Origin: Synechocystis sp. PCC 7509
GTDB taxonomy: Bacteria; Cyanobacteriota; Cyanobacteriia; Cyanobacteriales; Chroococcidiopsidaceae
DNA length: 64,000 bases
Assembly: GCF_000332075.2 (NCBI RefSeq)
Contig: NZ_ALVU02000001.1
Coordinates: forward strand, 3,980,324-4,044,323
Direction of reading: 5' to 3'
The notes under the pieces: model-generated
Seen by the model: only the letters and a program-made list of their open reading frames with translations
What the model was told of the DNA's origin: nothing
Database searches by the model: none
Program-made: the position numbers and the translations under genes
In this document: piece by piece, positions 46,495-55,992 of the stretch
Layout: every line of letters begins with the position of its first letter
Numbering within the stretch: the first letter of the stretch is position 1

Positions 46495-46514
46495 GGGCGC
46501 AATGCATTGCGCCC
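46495..46514. repeat. Perfect palindromic repeat
   Basis: A perfect 20-base palindrome, GGGCGCAATG then its exact complement, 14 bases before the end of the GAF gene. Similar palindromes with this core recur in cyanobacterial intergenic DNA. It may terminate the GAF gene, though a T-run is missing. Confidence 0.7.
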
Positions 46515-46527
46515 CTATAGAAAATGT

Positions 46528-47055
46528 TTATAAATCAAATAGAATTGCTATATTTGTGATGTATTTGATAGCTAAAGGCGTAAGTTTATTTTCAACTTGA
46601 CTAATAAGCACGCGATCGCTCTTTGTCCAATTTCTCGGTTTATCAAACACACAAGGTTGCAAAATTCCCCACAGTTGACCATCTTGGCACAAATGAGCGT
46701 GAACTAATGCCCGGTGTCCGAAGGTTTTTTGCTCAAAGTCTCGATCAACTACATCAATACTCGCGGTTTCAACGTCTTCTACAAAAATAGAAGGCTTATT
46801 ACACAGTGCAGCAGCAAATAAGGGATCTTCTTGGGGTAAAGATTCGGGTTCTTGTTTCCACTGGTAGTCATCGACATCGGGAATTTCTAGACTGCGCCGC
46901 CAACAGTTGACAACTTTACCAAATTTGGTTTGGGGATTACGCAAGTACAGAAAAATGCGATCGCATTGTAAAATTTCGCCTATTTCTGGTAATAAAGCTG
47001 TAAAAACTGCTACAGGTTCTTGATAGTCATTGAAAATTTTGTCTATAGTCGTCAT
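46528..47055 (-). CDS. GAF-domain protein
   Basis: A 175-residue protein that is almost entirely one GAF domain: LLPEIGEILQCDRIFLYLRNPQT then VVNCWRRSLEIPD and VHAHLCQDGQLWGIL. No kinase or output domain is attached. It contains a Cys and His in the C-terminal half (HAHLC), which might suggest a ligand, but I do not see the bilin-binding motif. Two ATGs are possible (47055 and 47073). The gene stands next to a degenerate kinase fragment and could be the remains of a larger system. Confidence 0.75.
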   Translation of the reverse strand: MTTIDKIFNDYQEPVAVFTALLPEIGEILQCDRIFLYLRNPQTKFGKVVNCWRRSLEIPDVDDYQWKQEPESLPQEDPLFAAALCNKPSIFVEDVETASIDVVDRDFEQKTFGHRALVHAHLCQDGQLWGILQPCVFDKPRNWTKSDRVLISQVENKLTPLAIKYITNIAILFDL

Positions 47056-47078
47056 AGTCGCCAATAGAAGCATTACAG

Positions 47079-47204
47079 CTAATTTTGCAACGTGCGATCG
47101 CCTATACTATCATCCTTGTGAAAGATATTGGTTGCTAGAGGTAGACGTACTGTAAAAGTGCGACCTTTACCTAATTGGCTTTGTACTTGCAAACTACCTT
47201 TATG
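47079..47204 (-). pseudogene. C-terminal fragment of a histidine kinase
   Basis: The minus strand encodes HKGSLQVQSQLGKGRTFTVRLPLATNIF and ends at a TAG (47079-47081). This matches the last strands of a HATPase domain (KGSxxVxSxLGKGTTFTVRLPL). Just upstream of His the frame has a stop and the sequence loses similarity at 47204. The rest of the kinase is missing, so this is a remnant. Confidence 0.75.
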
Positions 47205-47340
47205 AAATCAGCATGAAATCGCGTTGCTGTACAGGACAATTTAAAGACGTTCCGGCGGAACGTTTCTAGTTTGTACATGAATGAGTAGACATCTATAACT
47301 TTATGTATTATGTTTGTAGTATAAAAGTGACTTCAAATAT

Positions 47341-47970
47341 ATGCGTCAAGATATGCGCCATCTGCTAGTAGATAGGGGTTCTACTAGAACTTATAAACGT
47401 AAAAATCGTATTAAGCAAAAACTAGAAGACGATCCAGAGTATCAAGGGATAAAGTATCTACCCCATTGGCAAGATCGAAATCCATCGAAGTATTTTAACG
47501 ATTATCTCGCACCCCTACGCCGTTATCTCAAAAAACAAGTAGGGCGTTTTTGGGATGACGTTTATTCGGAAATTAGAGCCGTAGTCAAACCAAATTCTAC
47601 TACCAATATTCATGTGTATCAGCATTTGGATATGGAAGTAGAAAAGCACGTTAAGTATATTGATGGTGAACCTTATTCGTTAGAACACGAGTATCCTATC
47701 AGAAGTTTGTATGTGTGTCCTGATAGTGGCATTCTTAAAGCTGCTCCCCGTTGGCGAAGAATACCGAAATCTGAACCTATTACTAAAATTAAACTAGATA
47801 GCGATCGCTATTTTGAGGAAATAGACGAGCAATGGTACTTGATGAGCGTTCAGAAACGCCAGGAATCCTTAGCTAGTGATGAAGTAAAAAAGATTGTTAA
47901 AAAACAGTTGAATAAGAAAGAGTTAAAGAAATTGCGCGATCGCATTACCAAAGCAAACAAGCGGGTTTAG
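47341..47970 (+). CDS. Conserved protein of unknown function
   Basis: A 209-residue basic protein. I recall relatives in other bacteria with the same landmarks: LAPLRRYLKKQVGRFWDDVYSEI near residue 60, then VEKHVKYIDGEPY near 100 and RSLYVCPDSGILKAAPRWRR near 123. The family has no known role. The tail (about 160-209) is rich in Lys. There is no signal peptide or membrane segment. It begins at ATG 47341 without a clear ribosome-binding site. It sits in a decayed patch, between the kinase fragment and a broken HEAT gene. That position suggests acquisition or loss events nearby. Confidence 0.7.
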   Translation: MRQDMRHLLVDRGSTRTYKRKNRIKQKLEDDPEYQGIKYLPHWQDRNPSKYFNDYLAPLRRYLKKQVGRFWDDVYSEIRAVVKPNSTTNIHVYQHLDMEVEKHVKYIDGEPYSLEHEYPIRSLYVCPDSGILKAAPRWRRIPKSEPITKIKLDSDRYFEEIDEQWYLMSVQKRQESLASDEVKKIVKKQLNKKELKKLRDRITKANKRV

Positions 47971-47985
47971 ATATACAAAACCCGC
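47961..47985 (+). terminator. Stem-loop overlapping the stop codon
   Basis: Arms GCGGGTTT and AAACCCGC, eight pairs, nine-base loop. The stop codon lies in the 5' arm and loop. No T-run. A weak terminator candidate for the unknown-function gene, facing the HEAT gene. Confidence 0.5.
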
Positions 47986-48001
47986 CTGCACAGATTTTCA
48001 A

Positions 48002-49948
48002 CTACGGCAATTTATGCCAAGCCTCATAGAAATCTGGATAAGTCATATTTTGGGCGCAATGCCAAATTAAACTATAACAAGCCTCGTAGCGATAAGAACT
48101 ATCCCGATTGGATTTAACAAGATAATCTTTTAAAGCGACAACTACTTGCGACATTTGGTTAACTGGCAAAATTTTCTGTAACTTATCGGCTGCATCTAAT
48201 AGCTGAGAATCAATACGCGATCGCTCATCCTCCGCACTATAAAACTCTGTTTCATCCCATTCATTAAAACTTTGGATGAACTCAATCAAGGTAGAGAAAG
48301 CTTTTTGATTGCCTGGATCGATTTTGCCTAAACTATGAGCCACTTTAAGTAAGAGGTAATTATCTTCAGTGAAACAGATTAGTTTAGTTAAAGCTGCGAT
48401 CGCATCTTTATTTCCCGCCGCAAAGTCTCCTAAACATCCAACAGCTACATAGAGATTAGAATCCTTTTGAGCCGTGTTGAGCAGATTTATTAATGCAGCA
48501 ATTGCCAGTTGGTTACTAGGATCTATTTTTTGCAAACTTCGAGTCGATTCCCAAGCAATATAACTTACATACTCTGGATCTGGTGGAGATTGACCTAAAT
48601 ATTCGATCAGCGAAAACAGAGTATCTAGGGCAACTTGATTATGAGGATCTATAGTTAGTAAACTGTCTGCGGCTTGCTGACGGTAGCCTATATAATTGCT
48701 ACTTTGAGGTATCCTCAATAGAGTGGTGATCGCTACTTCATTATCAGGCTCGAATTTCAACAAACTAGCCGCAGCATCACAACGAACAGATTCATCGGCT
48801 GTTGCTATTCTTTCAGTAAGAGCAGAAATTACATCCGTATTTTTTGGAGTGATTTCCCTTAAATAACTAGCAGCAAGACTCCAATAAAGCTTGTCAATAG
48901 CAACCATTTGAACCAAAATAGCGATCGCCTTTACATTTCCTTTATCAATTTGCCACAAAGCTTTAGCTACATGGATACAAATGCGATCGCCTTGGTTTGT
49001 CTGCAAAAACTCAGTAAAAGCAGCAATTGCAGTTCGGTTTCCTGTAGCGATTTTTCCTAAACATATGATTGCTTCCCAACAGGTGTCTTTAGATGCTGTT
49101 GTTTGCATTAGTTTGATAAGAGCATCAATAGCTACTTTGTTTCCTGTAGCGATCTCGCTTAAACTCGTACTTGCACGATTACAGATCATGTTATTGGTTT
49201 TTGTCTGTAATAAATGAACTAGAGCATTAATTGCTATTTGGTTGCCTAAACCAACTTTTCCTAAAGCATCAATCGCAAACTTAATCGTATGCCAGCAGCG
49301 ATCTCTATTTGACCACTTATCTGTATTTGCCTGAGTTAACTTAACTAAATTAGAAATTATTGCCGGATTGTCTGGATCAATCTGCATTAAGCTACATACT
49401 GTGTTCCAAAGAGTGCGGTCATTCTGGGGAACTTGAAGTAGTAAAACTAATGCTGCGATCGCACTTTTATTTCCTGGATCTAGTTTTCCTAGTTTTTCGG
49501 CGACTAGGCGGCGAATATTTCGGTTTTGTGTCGTATGAACTAGATGTACGAAAGCAGAAACTACTCTGGCTTTATCTGTCTTTTCTAGGGTGGCTCTAGC
49601 AGCTTTAGCCAATGGCTGCGGGACTATTTGCCAATCTTGTTTATCTTGACGGAAAAAAGAATAGCTCCATTTAAGGATTTGAGATGCGATCGCATCTCCC
49701 AAGGAACAATCTTTAAAATGGTTAATTGCTTCGGCGGCTAGGAAGTAGGCGCGATAACTGTAAAAGTCGCCGCAATCGTCTTTAAAGTCTACTAAAGCCT
49801 GAATAAAGTCTTCTTTTTGCTCTTTTGCTACATCTTATCGACTAAACCAATCAAAAATCTCGGTTTTAGATTGCTCCTCGAAAATGCGGTAAGTGCTATC
49901 TGCTAAATTATCGTCAACGTGGTTAAAGAAATTGTGCCAATCATTCAT
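48002..49948 (-). pseudogene. HEAT-repeat protein gene interrupted by one in-frame stop
   Basis: The original gene is 648 codons plus stop. It starts at ATG 49948, right after an AGGAGG, with MNDWHNFFNHVDDNLADSTY. At codon 38 there is a TAA (49835-49837) inside WFSR*DVAKEQKEDFIQAL. After it the same frame continues without a break as a long HEAT-repeat protein with units such as IAALVLLLQ and LGKIDPGN. A CAA-to-TAA change (Gln to stop) is the simplest cause. Translation might restart at a downstream TTG (49702), giving 566 residues. Unless recoded, the full protein is not made. Function: HEAT repeats bind other proteins; partner unknown. Confidence 0.85.
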
Positions 49949-50017
49949 TTCCTCCTACCCATTTAAAATCTGGGACGAAAGGGACATAAATTCTATGGTA
50001 GTCGATTTTACTGGGTA

Positions 50018-50040
50018 AGTGGAGACGTTTTATCTCCACT
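50018..50040 (-). terminator. Hairpin after the ABC ATPase gene
   Basis: Arms AGTGGAGA and TCTCCACT, eight perfect pairs, seven-base loop, ten bases past the ATPase stop. The minus strand has no strong T-run after it, so termination is likely but not certain. Confidence 0.65.
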
Positions 50041-50049
50041 GGAGCGATC

Positions 50050-50844
50050 TTATTGACCTAAATAGGCTTCTAATACTTGGGAATTGGTTTGAATCTCTGC
50101 GGGTGTTCCCACTGCTAGGTTTTGACCTTCCGCTAGTACCCAAACGCGATCGCACAAAGACATAATTACATCCATGTTGTGTTCGATAATCAAAAATGTC
50201 ATGCCTTCGGAATTCCATAACTTAATGCGATCGCAGATTTGATTGATTAGCGTTGGATTTACCCCGGCGGCGGGTTCGTCTAATAGGATCAGCTTAGGAT
50301 TAGTCATTAACGCCCGCGCCATCTCCAAGAGCTTGCGCTGTCCCCCAGATAGCGCTCCGGCGTACTCGTTTGCCATGTGTGCTAGTCCCACACATTCTAG
50401 TAATGCGATCGCTCGATCTCGCAATTGTCTTTCTTCAGTGACTACAAGTTTGCGTTGCAGCCAAACAAGCCAAAAGTTTTCTCCTGTCTGCTTTTGCGCC
50501 CCTAAAAGCATATTTTCCATTACCGACAATCGGGAAAGAGTACGAGCAACTTGAAACGTTCGCACCATACCTTGTTGAGCGATTTGATAAGGTTGCAATT
50601 GTTGAATTTGTTCGCCATCAAAAATTACTGTACCGCGATCGGGACGAATAAAATTAGAAAGTAAGTTGAAAAGGGTAGTTTTCCCCGCGCCATTTGGGCC
50701 AATTAATCCGGTAATGCTGCCTTTTTTTACTTCTATCTCTGCGTTATTTACGGCTTTAATCCCGCCAAAGCTTTTAGCAATACCTGTAGCTGTAAGTAAA
50801 GGGGGCAATTTTTCCAAAGTAGAATTTAACTCGTTATTTACCAA
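50050..50844 (-). CDS. livG: Branched-chain/neutral amino-acid ABC ATPase (LivG/NatA type)
   Basis: An ABC ATPase of 264 residues. Walker A LIGPNGAGKTTLFNLLSNF near residue 43, the signature ALSGGQRKLLEMARAL near 164, and Walker B ILLDEPAAGVNPTL. The insert PYQIAQQGMVRTFQVARTLSRLSVMENM is typical of LivG. The TTG at 50844 is supported by AAGGAGG 8 bases upstream. The gene overlaps the end of the permease gene by 11 bases, so the two are coupled. In cyanobacteria the equivalent is NatA of the N-I neutral amino-acid importer. The second ATPase, the other permease and the binding protein are not adjacent here. Confidence 0.92.
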   Translation of the reverse strand: MVNNELNSTLEKLPPLLTATGIAKSFGGIKAVNNAEIEVKKGSITGLIGPNGAGKTTLFNLLSNFIRPDRGTVIFDGEQIQQLQPYQIAQQGMVRTFQVARTLSRLSVMENMLLGAQKQTGENFWLVWLQRKLVVTEERQLRDRAIALLECVGLAHMANEYAGALSGGQRKLLEMARALMTNPKLILLDEPAAGVNPTLINQICDRIKLWNSEGMTFLIIEHNMDVIMSLCDRVWVLAEGQNLAVGTPAEIQTNSQVLEAYLGQ

Positions 50845-51952
50845 GGGTTAGTTCCTCCTTTTTACCTAAAATGCCTTGAGGTCGCCAAATCATCATTACC
50901 ATTAATAAAAAACCAATTACCATAATCCGAAATGCTGCTAAACGCGCTTCATCTATAGGAATAATTTGGGGTAAAACATTTCTAGTTAGTTCTTCGTAAG
51001 CAAAGAAAACGATCGCACCGAGTAACGTACCAGCATTATTACTCGCTCCCCCCAAAATCACTATAATCCAAGCATTGAAGGTAGTTTGCGGCTCAAAACT
51101 GTTAGGATAGATAGTAGTTAATTGCCATGCAAAGAAAGCTCCAGCAATTCCAGCGATCGCACCGCCCAGCATAAACGCCTGTAACTTGTACCAAAAGACA
51201 TTTTTACCGAGGGCTTTGGGAACTTGCTCATCTTCGCGGATAGACTTAAGCACTCGTCCCCAGGGACTTCGCACCAATAATTCTAAGAGCCAAAATACCA
51301 TTGTTAGCACTACTAACACCGCCACCATTAGCCCAGATTTCTCATACCTGCTGTAATCAGAAAGTGCGGTTAGCCCTGTAAGGTAAATTGTCATAACAAA
51401 TGCTACAGCTACAATACCTAAAATAATGCGCCCCGCAAAGGAAAAGCGAGGACTTTTCGGGTTTTGCTGTCCTTTCATCCAGCCCCACAATTGCCACAAA
51501 CATAAGCCAAACACTACTGTTAATAACCCCATCATTGCCAACTTAAACAAGGGATTGGGGACAATATTAGTTAAGGGTAGCGGATAGCTTTGCAGCCCTT
51601 GCACTCCATCCACTAAACCGTTAGGGGTAGGCAATTGTTGATTGTTGACAAATAATCTAACTAACTCCGATACGCCAATAGTAACGATCGCCAAATAATC
51701 TTCCCGCAACCGTAACGTTGATAGCCCAATTAATAAACCCAATAATGCCGCTACCAAACTACCGATTAAAGCCGCTACAATTAGCGGTACGCCATACAAA
51801 CTTAGTAAAACAGTAGTGTAAGCGCCTACAGTCATAAAGGCTACATGACCAAAATTAATTAATCCCGTAAAACCCCACTGCAAATTTAGACCTAGGCTAA
51901 ATATGGCAAAAATCGCTGTTGATATGGTCAAAAAAACTAAATACCCTACCAT
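50834..51952 (-). CDS. livM: Branched-chain/neutral amino-acid ABC permease (LivM/NatC type)
   Basis: An integral membrane permease of 372 residues with about nine hydrophobic helices. Landmarks are GFTGLINFGHVAFMTVGAYTT near residue 30, SLGLNLQWGF at the start, and the EAA-like loop SPWGRVLKSIREDEQVPKALGKNVFWYKLQAFMLGG near 228. It starts at ATG 51952. It pairs with the LivG-type ATPase downstream. The expected LivH-type permease and binding protein are not here, so the operon may be split, as seen in cyanobacteria for the Nat system. Confidence 0.92.
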   Translation of the reverse strand: MVGYLVFLTISTAIFAIFSLGLNLQWGFTGLINFGHVAFMTVGAYTTVLLSLYGVPLIVAALIGSLVAALLGLLIGLSTLRLREDYLAIVTIGVSELVRLFVNNQQLPTPNGLVDGVQGLQSYPLPLTNIVPNPLFKLAMMGLLTVVFGLCLWQLWGWMKGQQNPKSPRFSFAGRIILGIVAVAFVMTIYLTGLTALSDYSRYEKSGLMVAVLVVLTMVFWLLELLVRSPWGRVLKSIREDEQVPKALGKNVFWYKLQAFMLGGAIAGIAGAFFAWQLTTIYPNSFEPQTTFNAWIIVILGGASNNAGTLLGAIVFFAYEELTRNVLPQIIPIDEARLAAFRIMVIGFLLMVMMIWRPQGILGKKEELTLGK

Positions 51953-52540
51953 TGCACCAAGCTTGAAGAAGATAACTTTGCATCACAAACAATAAAATTG
52001 TTGTCATGCTAAAGGCGATTAGATTGTACCGTAGTAAGAGGATTGGTTAGTAGCTTGTGCAACGGTTTTCAACAACCCGCCCTATTAGCTAATATTTTTT
52101 CAGTCTTAATGCCTACTAACGCATTTTCCAAAGCTACAACACTTTAAGCATTAATAATATCAGTATGGCTAACTTTGATTGCGCACAAAAGAAGCCTCTC
52201 GGCGGACACTGAGAATTTAATTAAACAAAATGTTTGTTCCTAAAATATCACTTTCTTATCTTCACTACTACAATTATTCCTGCTGATCAAACTAGCTAGA
52301 TTATTTTCTGGAAAATTCAGTCTAAAGACAAATATTTTTTTGGATCTAGACTATTGGTATAAATAAAGTGTTGTTATTTATACAGCATAAGTAATATTAC
52401 GTAATACTTTTGATAGATTTACAGGTAATAATCTACTCAGAGCAGATTTTTTAGATCAACAATAGTTTATTGTTGCCTCGATTGATTGCACCATAAATAG
52501 TTTTTAGATTAATTTCACTTTATCCTCATCGCCAATTTTG
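51953..52540. other. Non-coding gap with two inverted repeats
   Basis: A 588-base AT-rich stretch between divergent genes. Two dyads stand out. GTATAAATAA/TTATTTATAC at 52357-52383 has a seven-base spacer. TATTACGTAATA, a perfect 12-base palindrome, lies at 52395-52406. They are candidate operators for the hybrid kinase gene. The rest, including the livM promoter, shows nothing I recognise; no ORF or RNA gene. Confidence 0.55.
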
Positions 52541-55500
52541 ATGAAACCAGATTTATTTTTAAAAAGCTTTCAAAGTCGCCGGGGGTGGATTCCATACTTT
52601 GTTTTGGCGATCGCCCTGCTATTTACGGGTGCAACGGCTACTTATGTAACAACAACGGCTAAAGCTAAAGACAAATTACGCTTTGAGTATTCCGCCGAAC
52701 GCACTCAAGAGGATATTAAAACTCGTTTTGAAACTTACATAACTTTGTCACGTGCTAGTAGTGGTTTATTTGCAGCAAGCGATCGCCTTAGCCGCGCTGA
52801 ATTTGCAGCTTTTGTTAACCGATTAAGATTAAAAGAGCGTTACCCAGGAGTGCAAGGAATTGGCTTTTCGGTAAGAGTGCAGCCAGGACAAAAAGCCGCC
52901 TTAGTACAGGCTTTGCAGCAGCAAGGAATTGAAAACTTTAAAATTCGTCCCGATTTTCCCCGTAACGAGTACCACGCAATTATTTATTTAGAACCCTTAG
53001 ATAGACGCAACAGGGCGGCGATTGGCTACGATATGTTCTCCGAAAAAGTGCGCCGCGATGCTATGAGCCGCGCCCGCGATACTGGCGAACCCGCCGCTTC
53101 AGGAAAAGTCACCCTACTACAGGAAATTGATAAGCAAAAGCAGGCGGGTTTTTTGCTATATATTCCCGTTTACCGCAATGGCAAAATCCCCAATAATATC
53201 GCCCAAAGACAAAAAGACTTAATTGGTTTTGTTTATAGTCCGTTTCGCGCCGACGATTTAATTCAAGGGGTTTTTGGGGATGAAAAGCTGGCAGATATTG
53301 ACTTTAAAATCTACGAAGGCAAAAACATCAGCCCGGAACATTTGCTACATATTTCTAAAGCTACGGCAAATAACCCAAATTACCAGCCATCTTTGCGTCA
53401 AGTATCAACTATTGATATTGCTGGGCAAACTTGGAGCATTGTTTATAATTCCCGTCCAGAATTTGATTCAAGCTCCGAAAATAGGCTTGTACCCTATATT
53501 GGATTTGTGGGAGTGGCGATCGCCCTGATTTTATTTGGAGTAACGCGAAGCCTAGTTATTGCCCGTAACGCCGCCGAAAAATCCTCTGAAGAATTAAGAG
53601 AAAGCAGCACGCGGTTGAGATTTGCCTTAGATGCAGCACAATTAGGGGATTGGGATTTAGACCTAGCTACAAAAACCGCTCGGCGCAGTCTGCAACACGA
53701 TCGCGTATTTGGGCATGATACTTTGCTCCCCGATTGGAGCTACGAAATATTTTTAAGTCGCATCCATCCCGAAGATCGAGAGTATGTTGATCGCCAATTT
53801 CAACGCACTTTAGCCACAAATATCGATTGGGAATTTGAATGTAGAGTAGTTTGGGATGACAAAAGCATTCATTGGGTTTGGGCAACAGGTAGCGTTTATC
53901 GCAATAAAGACGGCAAACCAGGTAGGCTAATTGGCATAGTTAAAGAAATAAGCGATCGCAAATTACTCCAAGAAGCCCTAAAACAAAAAGCTGTCGAACA
54001 GGAAGTTTTATTAAATTCTATTCCCGCCATAGTTTATTACAAAGACTTGCAAGCAAAATACATTGCTATCAACCGCCAGGGTGCGGAAGTTATTAATAAA
54101 CCAATTGCAGAAATTATTGGTAAAACTGATAACGATCTCTTTCCCCAAGACCAAGCAACGGCATTTTATAATGACGATCGCCAAGTCATGGATTTGGGTT
54201 TACCCAAACGCAGCATAGAAGAAGCTGTAACGGGTGCTGATGGCAAAACAATGTGGGTAATAACTTACAAAACTCCTTACTTTGACCCCCAAGCAAAAGT
54301 TGCCGGGCTAGTAGGAATTACTTTAGATATTAGCGATCGTAAACGTGCCGAAATTGAACGCGATCGCTTTTTTACCCTATCTCTTGATCTGCTCTGTATC
54401 GCGGGGTTTGATGGTTATTTAAAACGCATCAATCCAGCCTTTGAAAAAATCCTTGGTTATACCTTACAAGAAATTCTCAACAAACCATTTTTTGATTTTA
54501 TTCATCCTGAAGACATAAATATTACAATCAACGAAGTAAACAAGCTGGCTCAAGGTAGGTCTACAGTTTATTTTGAGAATCGTTACCAATGTAAAGATGG
54601 TTCTTATCGTTGGCTCTCTTGGGCAACAGTTCCAGTAGTTGAAGAAGGGTTGATGTATGCAACGGCTCATGACATTACAACTCGCAAAGCCGCCGAAATC
54701 GAACGCGAACGACTCTTAGAAAGCGAAAAATCTGCCCGTACTACAGCCGAAGCCGCAAATCGGATGAAAGATGAGTTTTTAGCTACCCTTTCCCACGAAC
54801 TACGCACGCCTTTAAATGCAATGGTAGGCTGGATTCAACTATTGCGAACTCGTAAGTTTGATACAGCGACGACGGCTAAGGCTTTAGAAACTATAGACCG
54901 CAATACCAAGTCTTTGCAGCAATTAATTGAAGATATTTTAGATGTATCGCGAATTATTACCGGAAAAATCCGCTTAGATTTTGCTTACATAGCACTACAA
55001 CCAGTCGTGGAATCTGCCATTGAGACGGTTAAAAGTGCCGCCGAAGCAAAAAACATTCGCCTAGAATTTTATGTAACACCGGGAATTAATCTGGTGCTTG
55101 CAGATCCCAACCGCTTGCAACAAGTTTTATGGAATCTGTTATCTAATGCGGTCAAATTCACCCCCAAAGATGGACGCGTTGAAGTCCGCTTAGAAGTGCA
55201 TAGTTCTCGCGTGCAAATTAGCATCAAAGATAGCGGACAAGGTATTAGTTCTGAGTTTTTACCTTATGTATTTGAGCGTTTTCGTCAAGAAGATGGCACA
55301 ACGACAAGAACTTATGGGGGTTTGGGGCTAGGTTTAGCAATTGTCCGTCATTTGGTTGAGCTTCATGGCGGGACAGTAAAAGCCGAAAGTGAAGGGATGG
55401 GAAAAGGATCGACTTTTATTGTTACTTTGCCGATAAATTCCGTCATGAGTCTGGTAAAAGAAGCGCCGCCAAAAATGTTAGTAGTAGCCTCAGAACCAGC

Positions 55501-55903
55501 AATTATTTGTTTACCTTCTCTAGAGGATCTGCGAGTATTGGTGGTAGATGACGAATCAGACGCACGAGAATTAATTAGTACGGTATTGCAAGAGTACGGA
55601 GCAAAGGTAAAAACCGTAGCTACAGCAAAAGAAGCCTTGACACAAGTTACGCAATTTCAGCCGGATGTATTGGTAAGCGACATCGGAATGCCAGAAGTTG
55701 ATGGTTATACGCTAATTGAGCAAGTTAGGGCGCGATCGCCGGAGCAGGGAGGCAATGTTCCAGCGTTAGCTTTGACAGCTTATGCTAGAGCCGAAGATCG
55801 CACCAGAGCTTTACTAGCGGGCTTCCAGTTGCACGTTCCCAAGCCCATCGACTCGGTAGAATTAGCCGTAGCGATCGCGCGTTTAGCTGGGAGAACTGTT
55901 TAA
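52541..55903 (+). CDS. CHASE-PAS hybrid sensor histidine kinase
   Basis: A 1120-residue membrane hybrid kinase. A transmembrane helix (about 15-35) leads into a CHASE sensor domain (about 60-270; RAEFAAFVNRLRLKERYPGVQGIGF). A second helix follows near 315-335. Three PAS domains come next (about 350-475, 480-600, 605-720; DRRNVEWECR-like EFECRVVW and RWLSWATVP). The kinase core is DEFLATLSHELRTPLNAMVGW (H-box near 750), NLLSNAVKFTP, DSGQGISSEF and GGLGLGLAIV. A C-terminal receiver carries DDESDARELI, the acceptor in VSDIGMPEVDG and Lys in HVPKPID. All catalytic residues are present. CHASE domains sense extracellular ligands; identity unknown. ATG at 52541, after a TTG in frame. No response regulator is adjacent. 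Confidence 0.96.
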   Translation: MKPDLFLKSFQSRRGWIPYFVLAIALLFTGATATYVTTTAKAKDKLRFEYSAERTQEDIKTRFETYITLSRASSGLFAASDRLSRAEFAAFVNRLRLKERYPGVQGIGFSVRVQPGQKAALVQALQQQGIENFKIRPDFPRNEYHAIIYLEPLDRRNRAAIGYDMFSEKVRRDAMSRARDTGEPAASGKVTLLQEIDKQKQAGFLLYIPVYRNGKIPNNIAQRQKDLIGFVYSPFRADDLIQGVFGDEKLADIDFKIYEGKNISPEHLLHISKATANNPNYQPSLRQVSTIDIAGQTWSIVYNSRPEFDSSSENRLVPYIGFVGVAIALILFGVTRSLVIARNAAEKSSEELRESSTRLRFALDAAQLGDWDLDLATKTARRSLQHDRVFGHDTLLPDWSYEIFLSRIHPEDREYVDRQFQRTLATNIDWEFECRVVWDDKSIHWVWATGSVYRNKDGKPGRLIGIVKEISDRKLLQEALKQKAVEQEVLLNSIPAIVYYKDLQAKYIAINRQGAEVINKPIAEIIGKTDNDLFPQDQATAFYNDDRQVMDLGLPKRSIEEAVTGADGKTMWVITYKTPYFDPQAKVAGLVGITLDISDRKRAEIERDRFFTLSLDLLCIAGFDGYLKRINPAFEKILGYTLQEILNKPFFDFIHPEDINITINEVNKLAQGRSTVYFENRYQCKDGSYRWLSWATVPVVEEGLMYATAHDITTRKAAEIERERLLESEKSARTTAEAANRMKDEFLATLSHELRTPLNAMVGWIQLLRTRKFDTATTAKALETIDRNTKSLQQLIEDILDVSRIITGKIRLDFAYIALQPVVESAIETVKSAAEAKNIRLEFYVTPGINLVLADPNRLQQVLWNLLSNAVKFTPKDGRVEVRLEVHSSRVQISIKDSGQGISSEFLPYVFERFRQEDGTTTRTYGGLGLGLAIVRHLVELHGGTVKAESEGMGKGSTFIVTLPINSVMSLVKEAPPKMLVVASEPAIICLPSLEDLRVLVVDDESDARELISTVLQEYGAKVKTVATAKEALTQVTQFQPDVLVSDIGMPEVDGYTLIEQVRARSPEQGGNVPALALTAYARAEDRTRALLAGFQLHVPKPIDSVELAVAIARLAGRTV

Positions 55904-55992
55904 ACTAGCTCTCTATATAATGGCTTCTAAATAGAATGCAACTTTTACTAGCTATTTATTAACGTAGAGATAGCTTAATTTAACTTACCAAT

